From the NCBI GenBank assembly GCA_002353825.1, contig DEKJ01000017.1:87918-151917 (forward strand): 64,000 nt of DNA, given 5' to 3'. The notes beneath the pieces were generated by a model, which did no database searches, was not told the DNA's origin, and saw only the letters and a list, made by a program, of their open reading frames with translations. Each line of letters begins with the position of its first letter. Positions within the stretch are counted from its first letter, which is position 1. Origin of the DNA: Prevotella sp. UBA2725. Its GTDB lineage: Bacteria > Bacteroidota > Bacteroidia > Bacteroidales > Bacteroidaceae. This document shows positions 50,989 to 59,384 of the stretch, one piece after another. A program made the translations under genes and the position numbers.

Positions 50989-51195
50989 TCAGACTGCGCT
51001 ATACCCTCTTGTTGAGTTCTCTTTCATGATGTCGCGGATATTCTTCTCCACATAGGGACCATCATGATGAGCTGTGGGATCAGCATGATGAGGAACATCC
51101 TCAACATAACTGAAGTTCTTATAATGCAGCTCGCCAAGACCCCAAAGGAGGCAAGCTACAACGATGAAAAGAATGAATGCCAATGCTATACTCAT
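50989..51195 (-). CDS. Small single-pass membrane protein, hypothetical
   Basis: 68 residues: MSIALAFILFIVVACLLWGL is a hydrophobic anchor, followed by a soluble tail with several histidines (DVPHHADPTAHHDGPYVEKN). A -7 element (minus TAACTTTG, 51245-51238) lies 43 bases upstream. The family is not recognised. The frame, the promoter and the position argue that it is real. Confidence 0.6.
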   Translation of the reverse strand: MSIALAFILFIVVACLLWGLGELHYKNFSYVEDVPHHADPTAHHDGPYVEKNIRDIMKENSTRGYSAV

Positions 51196-51288
51196 AATTC
51201 TGTCGTTGAAATTATTTCGTTATATTATAATTTTCGGCAAAGTTACTGAAAATCCCGCAATTTACATCGAAAGCTAATCCTTTTTTAC

Positions 51289-51296
51289 TAATTTTG
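51289..51296 (+). promoter_or_regulatory. Putative -7 element of the TerB/DnaJ gene
   Basis: TAATTTTG, 28 bases before the ATG at 51325. No good -33 element at the expected distance. Confidence 0.45.
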
Positions 51297-51324
51297 CAAG
51301 GAAAAAGAAGTAACTGTCTCAAAT

Positions 51325-52110
51325 ATGGCAATAGGAAAATGGATAGGAGGCTTTCTTGGCCTCATGGCAGGTGGCCCATTGGGAGCTATCGCCGGCTTCG
51401 TGTTAGGCTCTCTCTTCGACAAGAGTACAGAGCCAGCCGAATATAATGAGAACAATAACAATTATGGTTCACAGCAGCAATTTTATGAAGGTCAACGCAA
51501 TACCTTCCGCTTCTCGCTTCTTGTCCTCGCTTCTTATATCATAAGGGCTGATGGAAAAGTGATGCACTCGGAAATGAATGTCGTGCGCTCTTTCCTCCGC
51601 AACAACTTCGGAGAGGCAGCTGTATCAGAGGGTGAACAGATTCTTCTCAAGCTTTTCGATCAGCAGAAACAGCTCGGCATGACGGAGTTTCGCTCTGCCG
51701 TAATGAGCTCCTGCCGTCAACTGCGCCAATACATGCCTTACGAGCAGCGTTTAGAACTACTCCACTTCCTCGTACTCATTGCCCAGGCTGACGGTGTAGT
51801 TTCTTCCGGCGAAGTCAATGCGCTACGCGAATGCTCTGCTGAGTTAGGAATGGATGCCTCCGACCTTGACAGCATGCTGAACCTCAACGATGCCTCTACT
51901 TCACTCGATGCTGCCTACAAAGTGCTCGGCGTCTCTCCTTCGGCTACCGACGACGAACTGAAAGCCGCTTACCGTAAGCTTGCCTTGAAGAACCATCCCG
52001 ACCGCGTAGCTTCCTTAGGCGAAGATGTTAGAAAAGCTGCTGAGCAGAAGTTCCAAGAAATCAATGCCGCAAAAGAGACTATCTGGAAAGCAAGAGGAAT
52101 GAGAGGATAG
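51325..52110 (+). CDS. TerB-domain co-chaperone with C-terminal J domain (DjlA-like)
   Basis: 261 residues. Glycine-rich hydrophobic N terminus (GGFLGLMAGGPLGAIAGFVL) like DjlA, a TerB-like helical domain (LLVLASYIIRADGKVMHSEM and LIAQADGVVSSGEVNALREC, two related acidic motifs), then a J domain (AAYKVLGVSPSATDDELKAA, with HPD in LKNHPDRVASLG). The J domain should stimulate DnaK; membrane association is inferred from the N terminus. Confidence 0.9.
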   Translation: MAIGKWIGGFLGLMAGGPLGAIAGFVLGSLFDKSTEPAEYNENNNNYGSQQQFYEGQRNTFRFSLLVLASYIIRADGKVMHSEMNVVRSFLRNNFGEAAVSEGEQILLKLFDQQKQLGMTEFRSAVMSSCRQLRQYMPYEQRLELLHFLVLIAQADGVVSSGEVNALRECSAELGMDASDLDSMLNLNDASTSLDAAYKVLGVSPSATDDELKAAYRKLALKNHPDRVASLGEDVRKAAEQKFQEINAAKETIWKARGMRG

Positions 52111-52113
52111 AAA

Positions 52114-52186
52114 AATTGAAAGATTGAAATAATGAAATAATGAAATAATGAAATAATGAAATAATGTAATAATGTAATAATGTAAC
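52114..52186. repeat. 8-bp microsatellite (GAAATAAT)n
   Basis: ATTGAAATAATGAAATAATG type repeats, about five units with GAAATAAT, then units with GTAATAAT. Related tracts lie at 59816-59850 and 59949-59984, and inverted at 58757-58798. Confidence 0.8.
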
Positions 52187-52192
52187 AATAAG

Positions 52193-52231
52193 ACGATAAA
52201 AGGTTGCCCTGTAAGGACAACCTTTTATCGT
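52193..52231. terminator. Bidirectional terminator hairpin
   Basis: ACGATAAAAGGTTG (52193-52206) and CAACCTTTTATCGT (52218-52231), a perfect 14-bp stem with CCTTTT in each outgoing arm, between convergent genes. Confidence 0.65.
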
Positions 52232-52249
52232 ACATTATCAAATTATTGA

Positions 52250-53086
52250 TTATTCTTCTGCAGTTTCTTCTGTCTTTTTCTTTCTTGATGTGCGCTTGCG
52301 CTTCGGCTTAGCCTCCTCTGGAGTATCAACCTTGACACCGGCAAGCTCCGGATCGATGAGGATACGGCCACAATATTCGCAGACGATGATCTTCTTGTGC
52401 TGCTTGATATCGAGCTGGCGCTGTGGCGGAATCTTGTTGAAGCATCCGCCGCAGGCATCACGCTGCACGTAAACGATGCCGAGACCATTACGTGCCGACT
52501 TGCGGATACGCTTAAAGCTCTGAAGCAGACGCGGCTCAATCCTTGCCTCAAGCTCCTTAGCGCGCTCTTTGAGGTCAGCCTCTGCATCGCGCGTCTCCTG
52601 CATGATATCATCGAGCTCTGCACGCTTCGACACAAGGTCTGCCTGACGGTCTGTGATCGTAGCCTGTGCCTTGTCGAGGTCAGCCTGACGCTCAGAGATC
52701 TTCTCGTTGGCTTCCTTGATCTTCTTGTTGGCAAGCTCAATCTCGAGCGTCTGGAACTCAATCTCCTTGGAGAGGTTGTCATACTCGCGGTTGTTGCGGA
52801 CACTATCAAGCTGCTGCTTGTATCGGTCTACACTCTGCTGATACTGCTCAATCTCATTACGCTTCTGAGCCACAGCACTCTGATAGTCAGCAATCTCATC
52901 CTTAATCTTCTGAAGACGCGTGTTAAGGCCTGCAATCTCGTCCTCGAGATCCTGGACCTCAAGCGGCAGCTCACCGCGCAATGCACGCTTCTCGTCGATG
53001 GCCGACAGCGTCACCTGTAACTGGAAAAGCAGCTTCAGCTTCTCCTCCACCGTCATCTCTGACGGATCTTTCTTTGTTGTTGCCAT
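52250..53086 (-). CDS. C4-type zinc-ribbon protein with coiled coil
   Basis: 278 residues: a long coiled coil (about 10-180; e.g. VEEKLKLLFQLQVTLSAIDE and heptads of Glu/Lys/Leu), then a zinc ribbon with DACGGCFNKIPPQ and KKIIVCEYCGRIL, giving two CxxC pairs, then a basic-acidic tail. Its family (CT398-like) has been linked to nucleic-acid binding or flagellar functions elsewhere; its role here is unknown. It follows the nif3 gene after 26 bases, a pairing conserved in Bacteroidales as far as I recall. Confidence 0.88.
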   Translation of the reverse strand: MATTKKDPSEMTVEEKLKLLFQLQVTLSAIDEKRALRGELPLEVQDLEDEIAGLNTRLQKIKDEIADYQSAVAQKRNEIEQYQQSVDRYKQQLDSVRNNREYDNLSKEIEFQTLEIELANKKIKEANEKISERQADLDKAQATITDRQADLVSKRAELDDIMQETRDAEADLKERAKELEARIEPRLLQSFKRIRKSARNGLGIVYVQRDACGGCFNKIPPQRQLDIKQHKKIIVCEYCGRILIDPELAGVKVDTPEEAKPKRKRTSRKKKTEETAEE

Positions 53087-53112
53087 AGTTTATATCGATT
53101 ATTTATTAATTC

Positions 53113-53916
53113 TCAAATATACAAGATCGGATTGGTATTGATGTCTGACAATACACATCTCACTCCCGGACAGTTCTTCTCAATGATATCGCGGAAGATC
53201 TCCTTCGTGAACTGTTCACTCTGATAATGCCCGATGACGGCAATCTGAATACGTTGCTCCCAACCGAAATATTGATGATAATGCATCTCACCCGTAAGGA
53301 AAGCATCGGCTCCGGCCTTCACGGCATCAGGAAGCAGAAAGTCACCCGCTCCGCCACAGATAGCCACCGTACGAATAGGTCTGCGAAGCATCTCATTAGC
53401 CATAACACACTCCACATTAAACGTTTTCTTCAGCAATACCATGAAGTCGTCAGCAGCCATAGACTCATCGAATGTCGCCACGACACCATCACTGCCATGA
53501 ACCGGTTGTCCGTCGACATCCATTACTTCTTTGCTGCGCCCTATCGTACCCGTCACTTTCGCACCCATCTTAGCAGCAATGCGATAGTTGACACCGCCGA
53601 AAGCTGCATCCATATTTGTATGCATGGAAACGATGACGATATCGTGCTTGATGGCCTTCATCACCACACGCTGCACGTAGTCGTCGCCCGTGAGATGAGA
53701 GAGCTTATGAAAAATCAAAGGATGATGGCTGACGATGAGGTTACAACCCTTTTCAATGGCTTCGTCGAGCACAGCCTCGGTGACGTCCAGACACAATAAT
53801 GCCCCTGATACCTCGGCCTCTGTCAGTCCCACTTGCAAGCCGGCATTATCATAGTCTTCCTGCAGGGGCAAAGGCGCGAAACGTTCAAGGGCATCAACCA
53901 CTTCTATTATTTTCAC
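53113..53916 (-). CDS. Nif3-like dinuclear metal-center protein
   Basis: 267 residues, GTG start at 53916 (VKIIEVVDALERFAPLPLQE). An upstream TTG of the open frame lies inside the -7 promoter element, so it cannot be the start. Metal-binding motifs: NLIVSHHPLIFH and VVSMHTNMDAAFGG in the first half, LTGEMHYHQYFG and AVIGHYQSEQFTKE in the second; the CutA/PII-like insertion is between. The biochemical function of Nif3 proteins is still uncertain (GTP cyclohydrolase type 1 similarity is by name only). Confidence 0.9.
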   Translation of the reverse strand: MKIIEVVDALERFAPLPLQEDYDNAGLQVGLTEAEVSGALLCLDVTEAVLDEAIEKGCNLIVSHHPLIFHKLSHLTGDDYVQRVVMKAIKHDIVIVSMHTNMDAAFGGVNYRIAAKMGAKVTGTIGRSKEVMDVDGQPVHGSDGVVATFDESMAADDFMVLLKKTFNVECVMANEMLRRPIRTVAICGGAGDFLLPDAVKAGADAFLTGEMHYHQYFGWEQRIQIAVIGHYQSEQFTKEIFRDIIEKNCPGVRCVLSDINTNPILYI

Positions 53917-53934
53917 GCTTAAAACGATTTGGTG

Positions 53935-53942
53935 CAAAGATA
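53935..53942 (-). promoter_or_regulatory. -7 element of the nif3-zinc ribbon operon
   Basis: Minus TATCTTTG, 18 bases before the GTG at 53916; the leader would be about 12 bases. No clear -33 match. Confidence 0.5.
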
Positions 53943-54008
53943 CAAAAAGCGTGGCACATATCTTACACCACGCTTATATTTTTACGGATTATTAAGAATC
54001 GCTAAGCA

Positions 54009-54264
54009 CCTCGGAGAGGTGCCACATGGTTAGCCCCAGGTAAGGAGCGCAGCGACGAAACCTGGGGCTTATGTGCGAAAGTTTTCGTTGCAATCCGGCC
54101 TCGAAGAGGGCGAACATGGGCCAGATGCTTGTTATAGTAAGTGGGTGTCTAAACCATGTTCGCCCTCTCCGAGGCCGGCAATCAGGTCAAGCGGGCCAAT
54201 CACAACCCCATGCTGCGTCGCTGCGCTCCTAGCATGGGGCTAACCATGTTGGCCCCCTTCAGGG
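54009..54264. repeat. Compound inverted-repeat element D (type 1)
   Basis: 256-bp element bounded by CCTCGGAGAGG (54009-54019) and a degenerate inverse CCCCCTTCAGGG (54253-54264). Central pair CCGGCCTCGAAGAGGGCGAA (from 54095) / TTCGCCCTCTCCGAGGCCGG (to 54178). Local hairpins CCCCAGGT/ACCTGGGG (left) and CCCCATGCT/AGCATGGGG (right). It fills the gap between nif3 and the DUF5606 gene. Confidence 0.85.
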
Positions 54265-54272
54265 ACCTATGT

Positions 54273-54297
54273 TGTCAACTGTACAGGTCGAATTATT
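54273..54297. repeat. Dispersed motif TTCGACCTGTAC, copy 1
   Basis: Minus strand AAATAATTCGACCTGTACAG then TTGACA. Second copy at 63973-63997. Here it overlaps the stop codon of the DUF5606 gene and directly follows element D. Confidence 0.6.
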
Positions 54298-54712
54298 TTT
54301 CTTCCTCCGGTGCTGCGAGCAGATCCTTGAAGTCGGTATAGCCGTTTTCAACAAGGATGTTGTACCACTGCAGCAGCTTCTTGATATCGCTGTCGTGCAC
54401 ACGGTCGCGGTCGTAGTTGGGCAGCACCTCAGCGAAATAGTCACGGAGCTCCTTGGAAGAGCATTTCTTATAATTGAGCGCAGCCTTCTTAGAGCCTTCC
54501 TTCTCACCGACACTGGCAAGAACCTTCCAAAGAGGGATATCATCAGCATCCGTGTACATAGCGATGTCGCCCAGGCTCGTCACACGGTCAGAAGCGAACA
54601 CCGGCATGCGGTGATGAGTAGCATCAATGGTCTCCACGATAAGGTTCATCTTACCACGAGAAACAAGCTTGTAAAGTCCGGGCTTACCGGAAATGGATAA
54701 TATAGTCTCCAT
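54293..54712 (-). CDS. DUF5606-family protein
   Basis: 139 residues, starting METILSISGKPGLYKLVSRG, with KMNLIVETIDATHHRMPVFA and a C-terminal helical half (SSKELRDYFAEVLPNYDRDR). This N terminus is recognisable across Bacteroidetes as DUF5606; no function is known. No signal peptide. It is the last gene of nusB-yajC-ybbR-coaE, 8 bases after coaE. The stop codon overlaps a dispersed repeat. Confidence 0.85.
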   Translation of the reverse strand: METILSISGKPGLYKLVSRGKMNLIVETIDATHHRMPVFASDRVTSLGDIAMYTDADDIPLWKVLASVGEKEGSKKAALNYKKCSSKELRDYFAEVLPNYDRDRVHDSDIKKLLQWYNILVENGYTDFKDLLAAPEEEK

Positions 54713-54720
54713 ATTGATTA

Positions 54721-55290
54721 TTATAATTTTATAGTTGTATTAATTAATTCTCTTATTTGACTGTTCAAATCTCTTTCACCGTCATTGACGATGACAAAGT
54801 TGCTGTGTTGCTCCACCTTTTCCTGAGGCCATTGCTTCCCGATCCATTCCAAGGCCTTAGCCTCCGAGATGCCATCCCGCTTCATGACCCGCTGAACACG
54901 AACCTCCAAGGGTGCAGAGACACACACGATGAAATCGAAATCAATCCGTTTGTAGAACCCACTGTCGAAGAGAATAGCACTCTCCAGCCAGCTGTATCCA
55001 CTCTGAAGAAAATCGCGGGCAATAGCCGGATGAATGAGGTTGTCAATAGTAATCTTATTAGCCTCCGACTTCAATAAGTATTGAGCCAGTACACGTTTCT
55101 GCAACACATTATTTATATATACCTCATCGCCCACAATGGCTTTAAGATCTTGCTGGAGCTTCTCATCCGTAGCCCAGAGCCGTTTAGCAGCCTGGTCACA
55201 GTCATAGACCTGGATGCCATACTTTCCCAGTCGCTTGCAGACAAAGCTCTTTCCACTGCCTATACCTCCTGTAATAGCGATATGCTTCAT
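54721..55290 (-). CDS. coaE: Dephospho-CoA kinase
   Basis: Last step of coenzyme A synthesis. 189 residues: P loop AITGGIGSGKSFVCK, VYDCDQAAKRLW, and the lid region (RVMKRDGISEAKALEWIGKQ). Acts in the cytosol. 26 bases after the ybbR-like gene. Confidence 0.94.
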   Translation of the reverse strand: MKHIAITGGIGSGKSFVCKRLGKYGIQVYDCDQAAKRLWATDEKLQQDLKAIVGDEVYINNVLQKRVLAQYLLKSEANKITIDNLIHPAIARDFLQSGYSWLESAILFDSGFYKRIDFDFIVCVSAPLEVRVQRVMKRDGISEAKALEWIGKQWPQEKVEQHSNFVIVNDGERDLNSQIRELINTTIKL

Positions 55291-55316
55291 AATTTTTAGC
55301 TAAGCCTATGCCGAAG

Positions 55317-56300
55317 TTAATGTTGTTCAATGAGATAATCAACTTGCGAATTCTCCAACCGCGCATCACGTGCAAACCGCGAGTTGCTATGCAAGTAGAG
55401 ATTACACTTATCTGATGGGTGTGCTGCAATCTCACGATAATCCACATTAACCACAAAATCTGATGGATGCACAAAACGATACAGGTTGGCACCCACATTA
55501 TATCTCACCTTCACCGTTTGAGGAAAAGTCCTCACTACAAGGCTCTCAGGCTTATTAATAGTTGTTATCGGCACATCAACACTTCCTTCCGTCAGCACAT
55601 CTGGGAAGAGCGTGATTTTGACCTTCGCCGGTACTACTTTCGCTCCTGCAATACCACGCAAGGCTACCACGCGAGTCACGGTGTCGTTGAAATTGGAGAT
55701 ATTGAGAGCCTCTGTAAATACATTCTGTATATTATTTAGCACAGCCCGGCTCGCATAGACCGTAGCAAATTCGGGTGAAATCTGGACATGCGCAAGGTAA
55801 TAATGGTCTGTAGGCACGATATTTCCCGTGAGCTCAATCTTCACGCGCTTGTTTTGTCCATAGTTGAATGTGAAAGTCAACTGGTCTGCCTTCAATGCTG
55901 TGATTGATGTTGAGCCAAAGATCTGCTGCCTCACCAGCTTGACTAAGTCTGTCGAAGGAATCTCCCCTTGCCCACTCTGTTTATCGGCATAAGTAGAGAA
56001 CTTGACAACCAACGGCCGAAGCTTCTGATAAGTGGTATAAATCATGATGACATATCCTTTATCTTTCAAGGATACTCTGACGGTATCAGATGGTTCAGAG
56101 GTCATCACGACATTCTTAGGTACTCCTGAAACAACCAAAGGTACCTTAAACTCTACTTCATAGGTCTCATTGAGCGTCATCATCAGCCAAAAGACACCGC
56201 TCAGCGCCAAGAAGAAGAGAAAAACCAAAAACTCCTTGCCCGAGAAGTCGGACAAGAAGCCTTTTAATATATTATATATGTGTTTCAGCGTATGCATCAC
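55317..56300 (-). CDS. YbbR-domain membrane protein
   Basis: 327 residues with one N-terminal membrane helix (FLVFLFFLALSGVFWLMM, about 24-41) and an extracytoplasmic part of YbbR-like repeats (VEFKVPLVVSGVPKNVVMTS, VSLKDKGYVIMIY; later STDVPITTINKPE-like VDVPITTINKPESLVV). In Firmicutes such proteins (CdaR) regulate the diadenylate cyclase CdaA; no cdaA is next to it here, so the role is open. Overlaps yajC by 4 bases; the start may be the second Met (56297). Confidence 0.85.
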   Translation of the reverse strand: MMHTLKHIYNILKGFLSDFSGKEFLVFLFFLALSGVFWLMMTLNETYEVEFKVPLVVSGVPKNVVMTSEPSDTVRVSLKDKGYVIMIYTTYQKLRPLVVKFSTYADKQSGQGEIPSTDLVKLVRQQIFGSTSITALKADQLTFTFNYGQNKRVKIELTGNIVPTDHYYLAHVQISPEFATVYASRAVLNNIQNVFTEALNISNFNDTVTRVVALRGIAGAKVVPAKVKITLFPDVLTEGSVDVPITTINKPESLVVRTFPQTVKVRYNVGANLYRFVHPSDFVVNVDYREIAAHPSDKCNLYLHSNSRFARDARLENSQVDYLIEQH

Positions 56301-56620
56301 GCATTAGGCTGTCCCTGAGAGGCATCCGCGAAGACGTAACCCTTGTCCACAGTGATAACAACGCCGTGAGCGACCTCCACATCAATCGTGTTTTTAGCCT
56401 GGTCAATGCGCTTCACTGTACCGTAGATTCCACCACCCGTGACGACCTTAGAGCCATCCGAAAGAGAGTTCTGGAACTCACGAATCTTCTTCTGCCTTTT
56501 CTGCTGTGGACGGACCATAAAGAAATACATAATAACGAAGATTGCAACGAGCATGAAGATCATGCCGCCGAATCCTGCACCTCCTTGTGCTGCCTGTGCA
56601 GCGAGAAACAATGATGTCAT
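56297..56620 (-). CDS. yajC: Preprotein translocase subunit YajC
   Basis: Accessory subunit of the Sec machinery. 107 residues: one membrane helix (FGGMIFMLVAIFVIMYFFMV), the motif RPQQKRQKKIREFQNSL and the beta-rich tail VVTGGGIYGTVKRIDQAKNT. Short N-terminal stretch SLFLAAQAAQGGAG as in other Bacteroidetes YajC. Confidence 0.94.
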   Translation of the reverse strand: MTSLFLAAQAAQGGAGFGGMIFMLVAIFVIMYFFMVRPQQKRQKKIREFQNSLSDGSKVVTGGGIYGTVKRIDQAKNTIDVEVAHGVVITVDKGYVFADASQGQPNA

Positions 56621-56651
56621 AATTGATTATTCTAAGTTTAAAATTATTATT

Positions 56652-57785
56652 CTACTCTTTGGGAGCATCCTGAGACTCATTCTGAGGAGCATTCCCCTCC
56701 GCCTCTTGCTCTTTCTCTGGATCCTCAGCGGTCTCCTCCGATTTCGGTTTATGTACGAAACGAACCGGTTTACTGTAGCCACCATTTTGATAGCCTTCAT
56801 TCCGATAACCACCATTCTGCTGGCGTCTGTCCGAATAGTTTCCTCGCTCCGGACGCGGAAGCATCGGCTTAAACAGTTTGCCGGTATCAACGAGGTGGCG
56901 CGCGATAGAATCGAGCATGCCATTGATATAGCCGCCACTACGCGGGGTGCTATAACGCTTGGCCATATCCACATATTCGTTGATGGTCACAGAGACGGGA
57001 ATATTCGGGAAGTTGAGCAGCTCCGCGATAGCAATCTGCATGATGACGATATCCATATAAGCCAGACGCGAGAAATCCCAGTTACGGGAGGTCTCACTCA
57101 TATAGCGCTGATACTCATTGGCATTGAGGATAGTAGCACGGAAGAGCTTGCGGGCAAACTCACGGTCGTCTTCATCCTTATACTCCGGAAGAAGTTCCTG
57201 ATTGCCTTTCTCCTTCGGATCAAAGCGCTTGATGGTTTTCAGCACAAATGTGTCGACAACCTCCTTATCATCATTCCAATAAAGGCTCTTGGTCTCAAGC
57301 AACTGGTCGAGATCCTCATTATCCTCGATGAGCTGACGATAAAGCTTCCGCCATACCTCACGATCGGTCTCATAGTCACTGTCCGGCGATGCCATATATT
57401 CCTTATAAGTATCGCTTTGCTCTATCTTATCGCAGAGGTTACGCACAAAGTCGATGTCATCATTCCATGACATATTCTTGTCTTCGTTGAAACTGTTGAG
57501 CGCCTTATTCTCCTGCAATTGCACAGCGAACTTATTGAAGATAAATTTCGTTGAGGGTTCTTCCTTTCCTTCTCTGCGATTACGGATCGAGAGTTGCTCC
57601 ACGCGCTGCGTTTCCTCCTTGGTGACAGCAACAATGAGATCAAGAAGATAATTGTAAAGGTCGTATGCTTTGGAAAGGCTCAGCAACAACTCCTTTTCGG
57701 CATTCTCAATGTTCTTGCTGCCGTTCTGGTAATAAGCATAGGTCAATTGCACTATTTTTGTGCGTATCAGCTCTCTGTTAATCAT
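56652..57785 (-). CDS. nusB: Transcription antitermination factor NusB, extended
   Basis: 377 residues from the ATG at 57785 (MINRELIRTKIVQLTYAYYQ); upstream in-frame codons contain the promoter. The NusB fold proper lies at about residues 195-320 (LLPEYKDEDDREFARKLFRA, AYMDIVIMQIAIAELLNFPN, INEYVDMAKRYSTPRSGGYI with the usual INGMLD). The Bacteroidetes-type N-terminal helical extension of about 190 residues is present. The C-terminal tail is low complexity: QNGGYRNEGYQNGGY repeats, then an acidic end rich in Glu and Gln. First gene of the nusB-yajC-ybbR-coaE-DUF5606 operon. Confidence 0.93.
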   Translation of the reverse strand: MINRELIRTKIVQLTYAYYQNGSKNIENAEKELLLSLSKAYDLYNYLLDLIVAVTKEETQRVEQLSIRNRREGKEEPSTKFIFNKFAVQLQENKALNSFNEDKNMSWNDDIDFVRNLCDKIEQSDTYKEYMASPDSDYETDREVWRKLYRQLIEDNEDLDQLLETKSLYWNDDKEVVDTFVLKTIKRFDPKEKGNQELLPEYKDEDDREFARKLFRATILNANEYQRYMSETSRNWDFSRLAYMDIVIMQIAIAELLNFPNIPVSVTINEYVDMAKRYSTPRSGGYINGMLDSIARHLVDTGKLFKPMLPRPERGNYSDRRQQNGGYRNEGYQNGGYSKPVRFVHKPKSEETAEDPEKEQEAEGNAPQNESQDAPKE

Positions 57786-57836
57786 TTGTTCGTTCTTTGA
57801 CAGTGCCTTCGCACCGTTTCTACTATTTTTATTCTG

Positions 57837-57868
57837 CAAAAGTAGTAAATAATCATATTCTAAACAAA
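57837..57868 (-). promoter_or_regulatory. Promoter of the nusB operon
   Basis: Minus TTTG (57868-57865), 20 bases, TACTTTTG (57844-57837), 51 bases before the start codon. Confidence 0.65.
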
Positions 57869-57903
57869 AAATACGGCCAAATATTTGTTTTTTTTCAATT
57901 ATC

Positions 57904-57935
57904 TTGTGCGAATAGCGAGAAAAGTTGTACCTTTG
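57904..57935 (+). promoter_or_regulatory. Promoter of rplY
   Basis: TTG (57904-57906), 21 bases, TACCTTTG (57928-57935), divergent from the nusB promoter. Leader about 78 bases. Confidence 0.6.
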
Positions 57936-58020
57936 CACCGCTTTTCAGACTTGGAAAGTCTTCCCAGTGTGATGGCGAATTAAAAAACAAGTTTAATTTA
58001 GAGTAACACATTTCATTAAA

Positions 58021-58671
58021 ATGAAGGAAATCAGTATCTCAGGTAAGAAGCGTGAAGTCCTTGGTAAGAAAGCTTCTAAAGCCCTCCGTAAGGAAGGTTT
58101 CATCCCTTGCAACCTCTATGGTGAGGAGAAAGATGCTAACGGCAAGCCCACATCTCTCGCTTTCGCAGCTCCTTTCAACGAGCTCCGCAAAGTGATCTAC
58201 ACTCCTCACATCTACGTTATTAAGATCAATATCGACGGTCAGGATCACACCGCTATCCTGAAGGAGATCCAGTTCCATCCCGTCACCGATGCTCCTCTGC
58301 ACGTCGACTTCTACGAGGTCAACGACCAGAAGCCTATCACAATCGGTATCCCCGTTAAGCTCAACGGTCTGGCACAGGGTGTTCGCGATGGTGGTCGTAT
58401 GAACCTCTCTATCCGTAAGATTGACGTCACTGCTCCTTATCAGCAGATCCCTGAGCACCTCGACATCGACGTGACAGGTTTGAAGCTCGGCAAGAGCATC
58501 AAGGTTGGTCAGCTCTCCTTCGAGGGTCTCGAGCTCGCTACCAGCAAGGACGTTGTCGTGTGCTCTGTGAAGATGACACGTAATGCTGTCTCTACTGACG
58601 ACACAGCCGCTGCTGACGCTGATGCAGCTGCTGCTCCTGCTGCTGACGCTACTGCCGCTCCTGCTAAGTAA
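58021..58671 (+). CDS. rplY: 50S ribosomal protein L25 (CTC/TL5 type)
   Basis: 5S rRNA-binding ribosomal protein. 216 residues: L25 domain (MKEISISGKKREVLGKKASK to about 95), then the CTC beta domain (HVDFYEVNDQKPITIGIPVK). The tail is a low-complexity Ala/Asp stretch (TAAADADAAAAPAADATAAP). Followed by a terminator. Confidence 0.95.
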   Translation: MKEISISGKKREVLGKKASKALRKEGFIPCNLYGEEKDANGKPTSLAFAAPFNELRKVIYTPHIYVIKINIDGQDHTAILKEIQFHPVTDAPLHVDFYEVNDQKPITIGIPVKLNGLAQGVRDGGRMNLSIRKIDVTAPYQQIPEHLDIDVTGLKLGKSIKVGQLSFEGLELATSKDVVVCSVKMTRNAVSTDDTAAADADAAAAPAADATAAPAK

Positions 58672-58697
58672 GCGATAAAGTAAAACAAGATAAAGGT

Positions 58698-58738
58698 AAA
58701 AAGGAGAGCTGTGGCTATCGTCGCGGCTTTCCTTTTTT
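58698..58738 (+). terminator. Terminator of rplY
   Basis: AAAAAGGAGAGC arm and GCTTTCCTTTTTT arm enclosing a GC-rich loop, about 27 bases after the stop. The next 60 bases carry AT-rich TTCATTC repeats. Confidence 0.75.
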
Positions 58739-58805
58739 CGTTTATTGCATACGGCTTTCATTCTTTCATTCATTCTTTCATTTCTTCAATTTTTCAATCT
58801 TAGCA

Positions 58806-59384
58806 ATGGACAAATTTCTGATATGTGGTCTCGGCAACCCGGGAGACGAATACGCTAACACACGCCACAACACCGGCTGGATGGCCATGGACAATTTTGC
58901 CAAGGCCATGGGTGCCGAGTGGCGCGACCGTCGTTATGGCTTCGTGGCAGAGACCTCGCTCAAAGGCCGTAAGGTGTTCCTCCTCAAGCCTACTACGTTT
59001 ATGAACCTCTCGGGCAACGCCGTGCGCTACTGGCTCAACGAAGAGAAGATTGACCAGTCGCGCCTCCTCGTCATCAGCGACGACGTAGCGCTGCCGCTCG
59101 GCGAGTTCCGGCTGAAGGGCAGTGGCAGCAACGGAGGACACAACGGTCTCGGACATATCATCCAGCTCATAGGCGAGAACTTCTCCCGCCTGCGCATCGG
59201 CATCGGCAACGACTACCCGCGTGGAGGACAGATCGACTGGGTGCTGGGCCACTATTCGGCCGAAGACATGAAGATCCTGCAACCGACCTTCGACCTCTCC
59301 GTGGACATCATCAAGAGTTTCGTGCTGCAAGGGATCAACGAGACCATGAATCAGTACAATAAATTAGGGAAGCGTAAGAAATGA
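58806..59384 (+). CDS. pth: Peptidyl-tRNA hydrolase
   Basis: Releases tRNA from prematurely ended peptidyl-tRNA. 192 residues; FLICGLGNPGDEYANTRHNT with the catalytic His, KPTTFMNLSGNAV, and GSGSNGGHNGLGHIIQLIG are all canonical. Its ATGA end overlaps the S4-domain gene. Confidence 0.96.
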   Translation: MDKFLICGLGNPGDEYANTRHNTGWMAMDNFAKAMGAEWRDRRYGFVAETSLKGRKVFLLKPTTFMNLSGNAVRYWLNEEKIDQSRLLVISDDVALPLGEFRLKGSGSNGGHNGLGHIIQLIGENFSRLRIGIGNDYPRGGQIDWVLGHYSAEDMKILQPTFDLSVDIIKSFVLQGINETMNQYNKLGKRKK

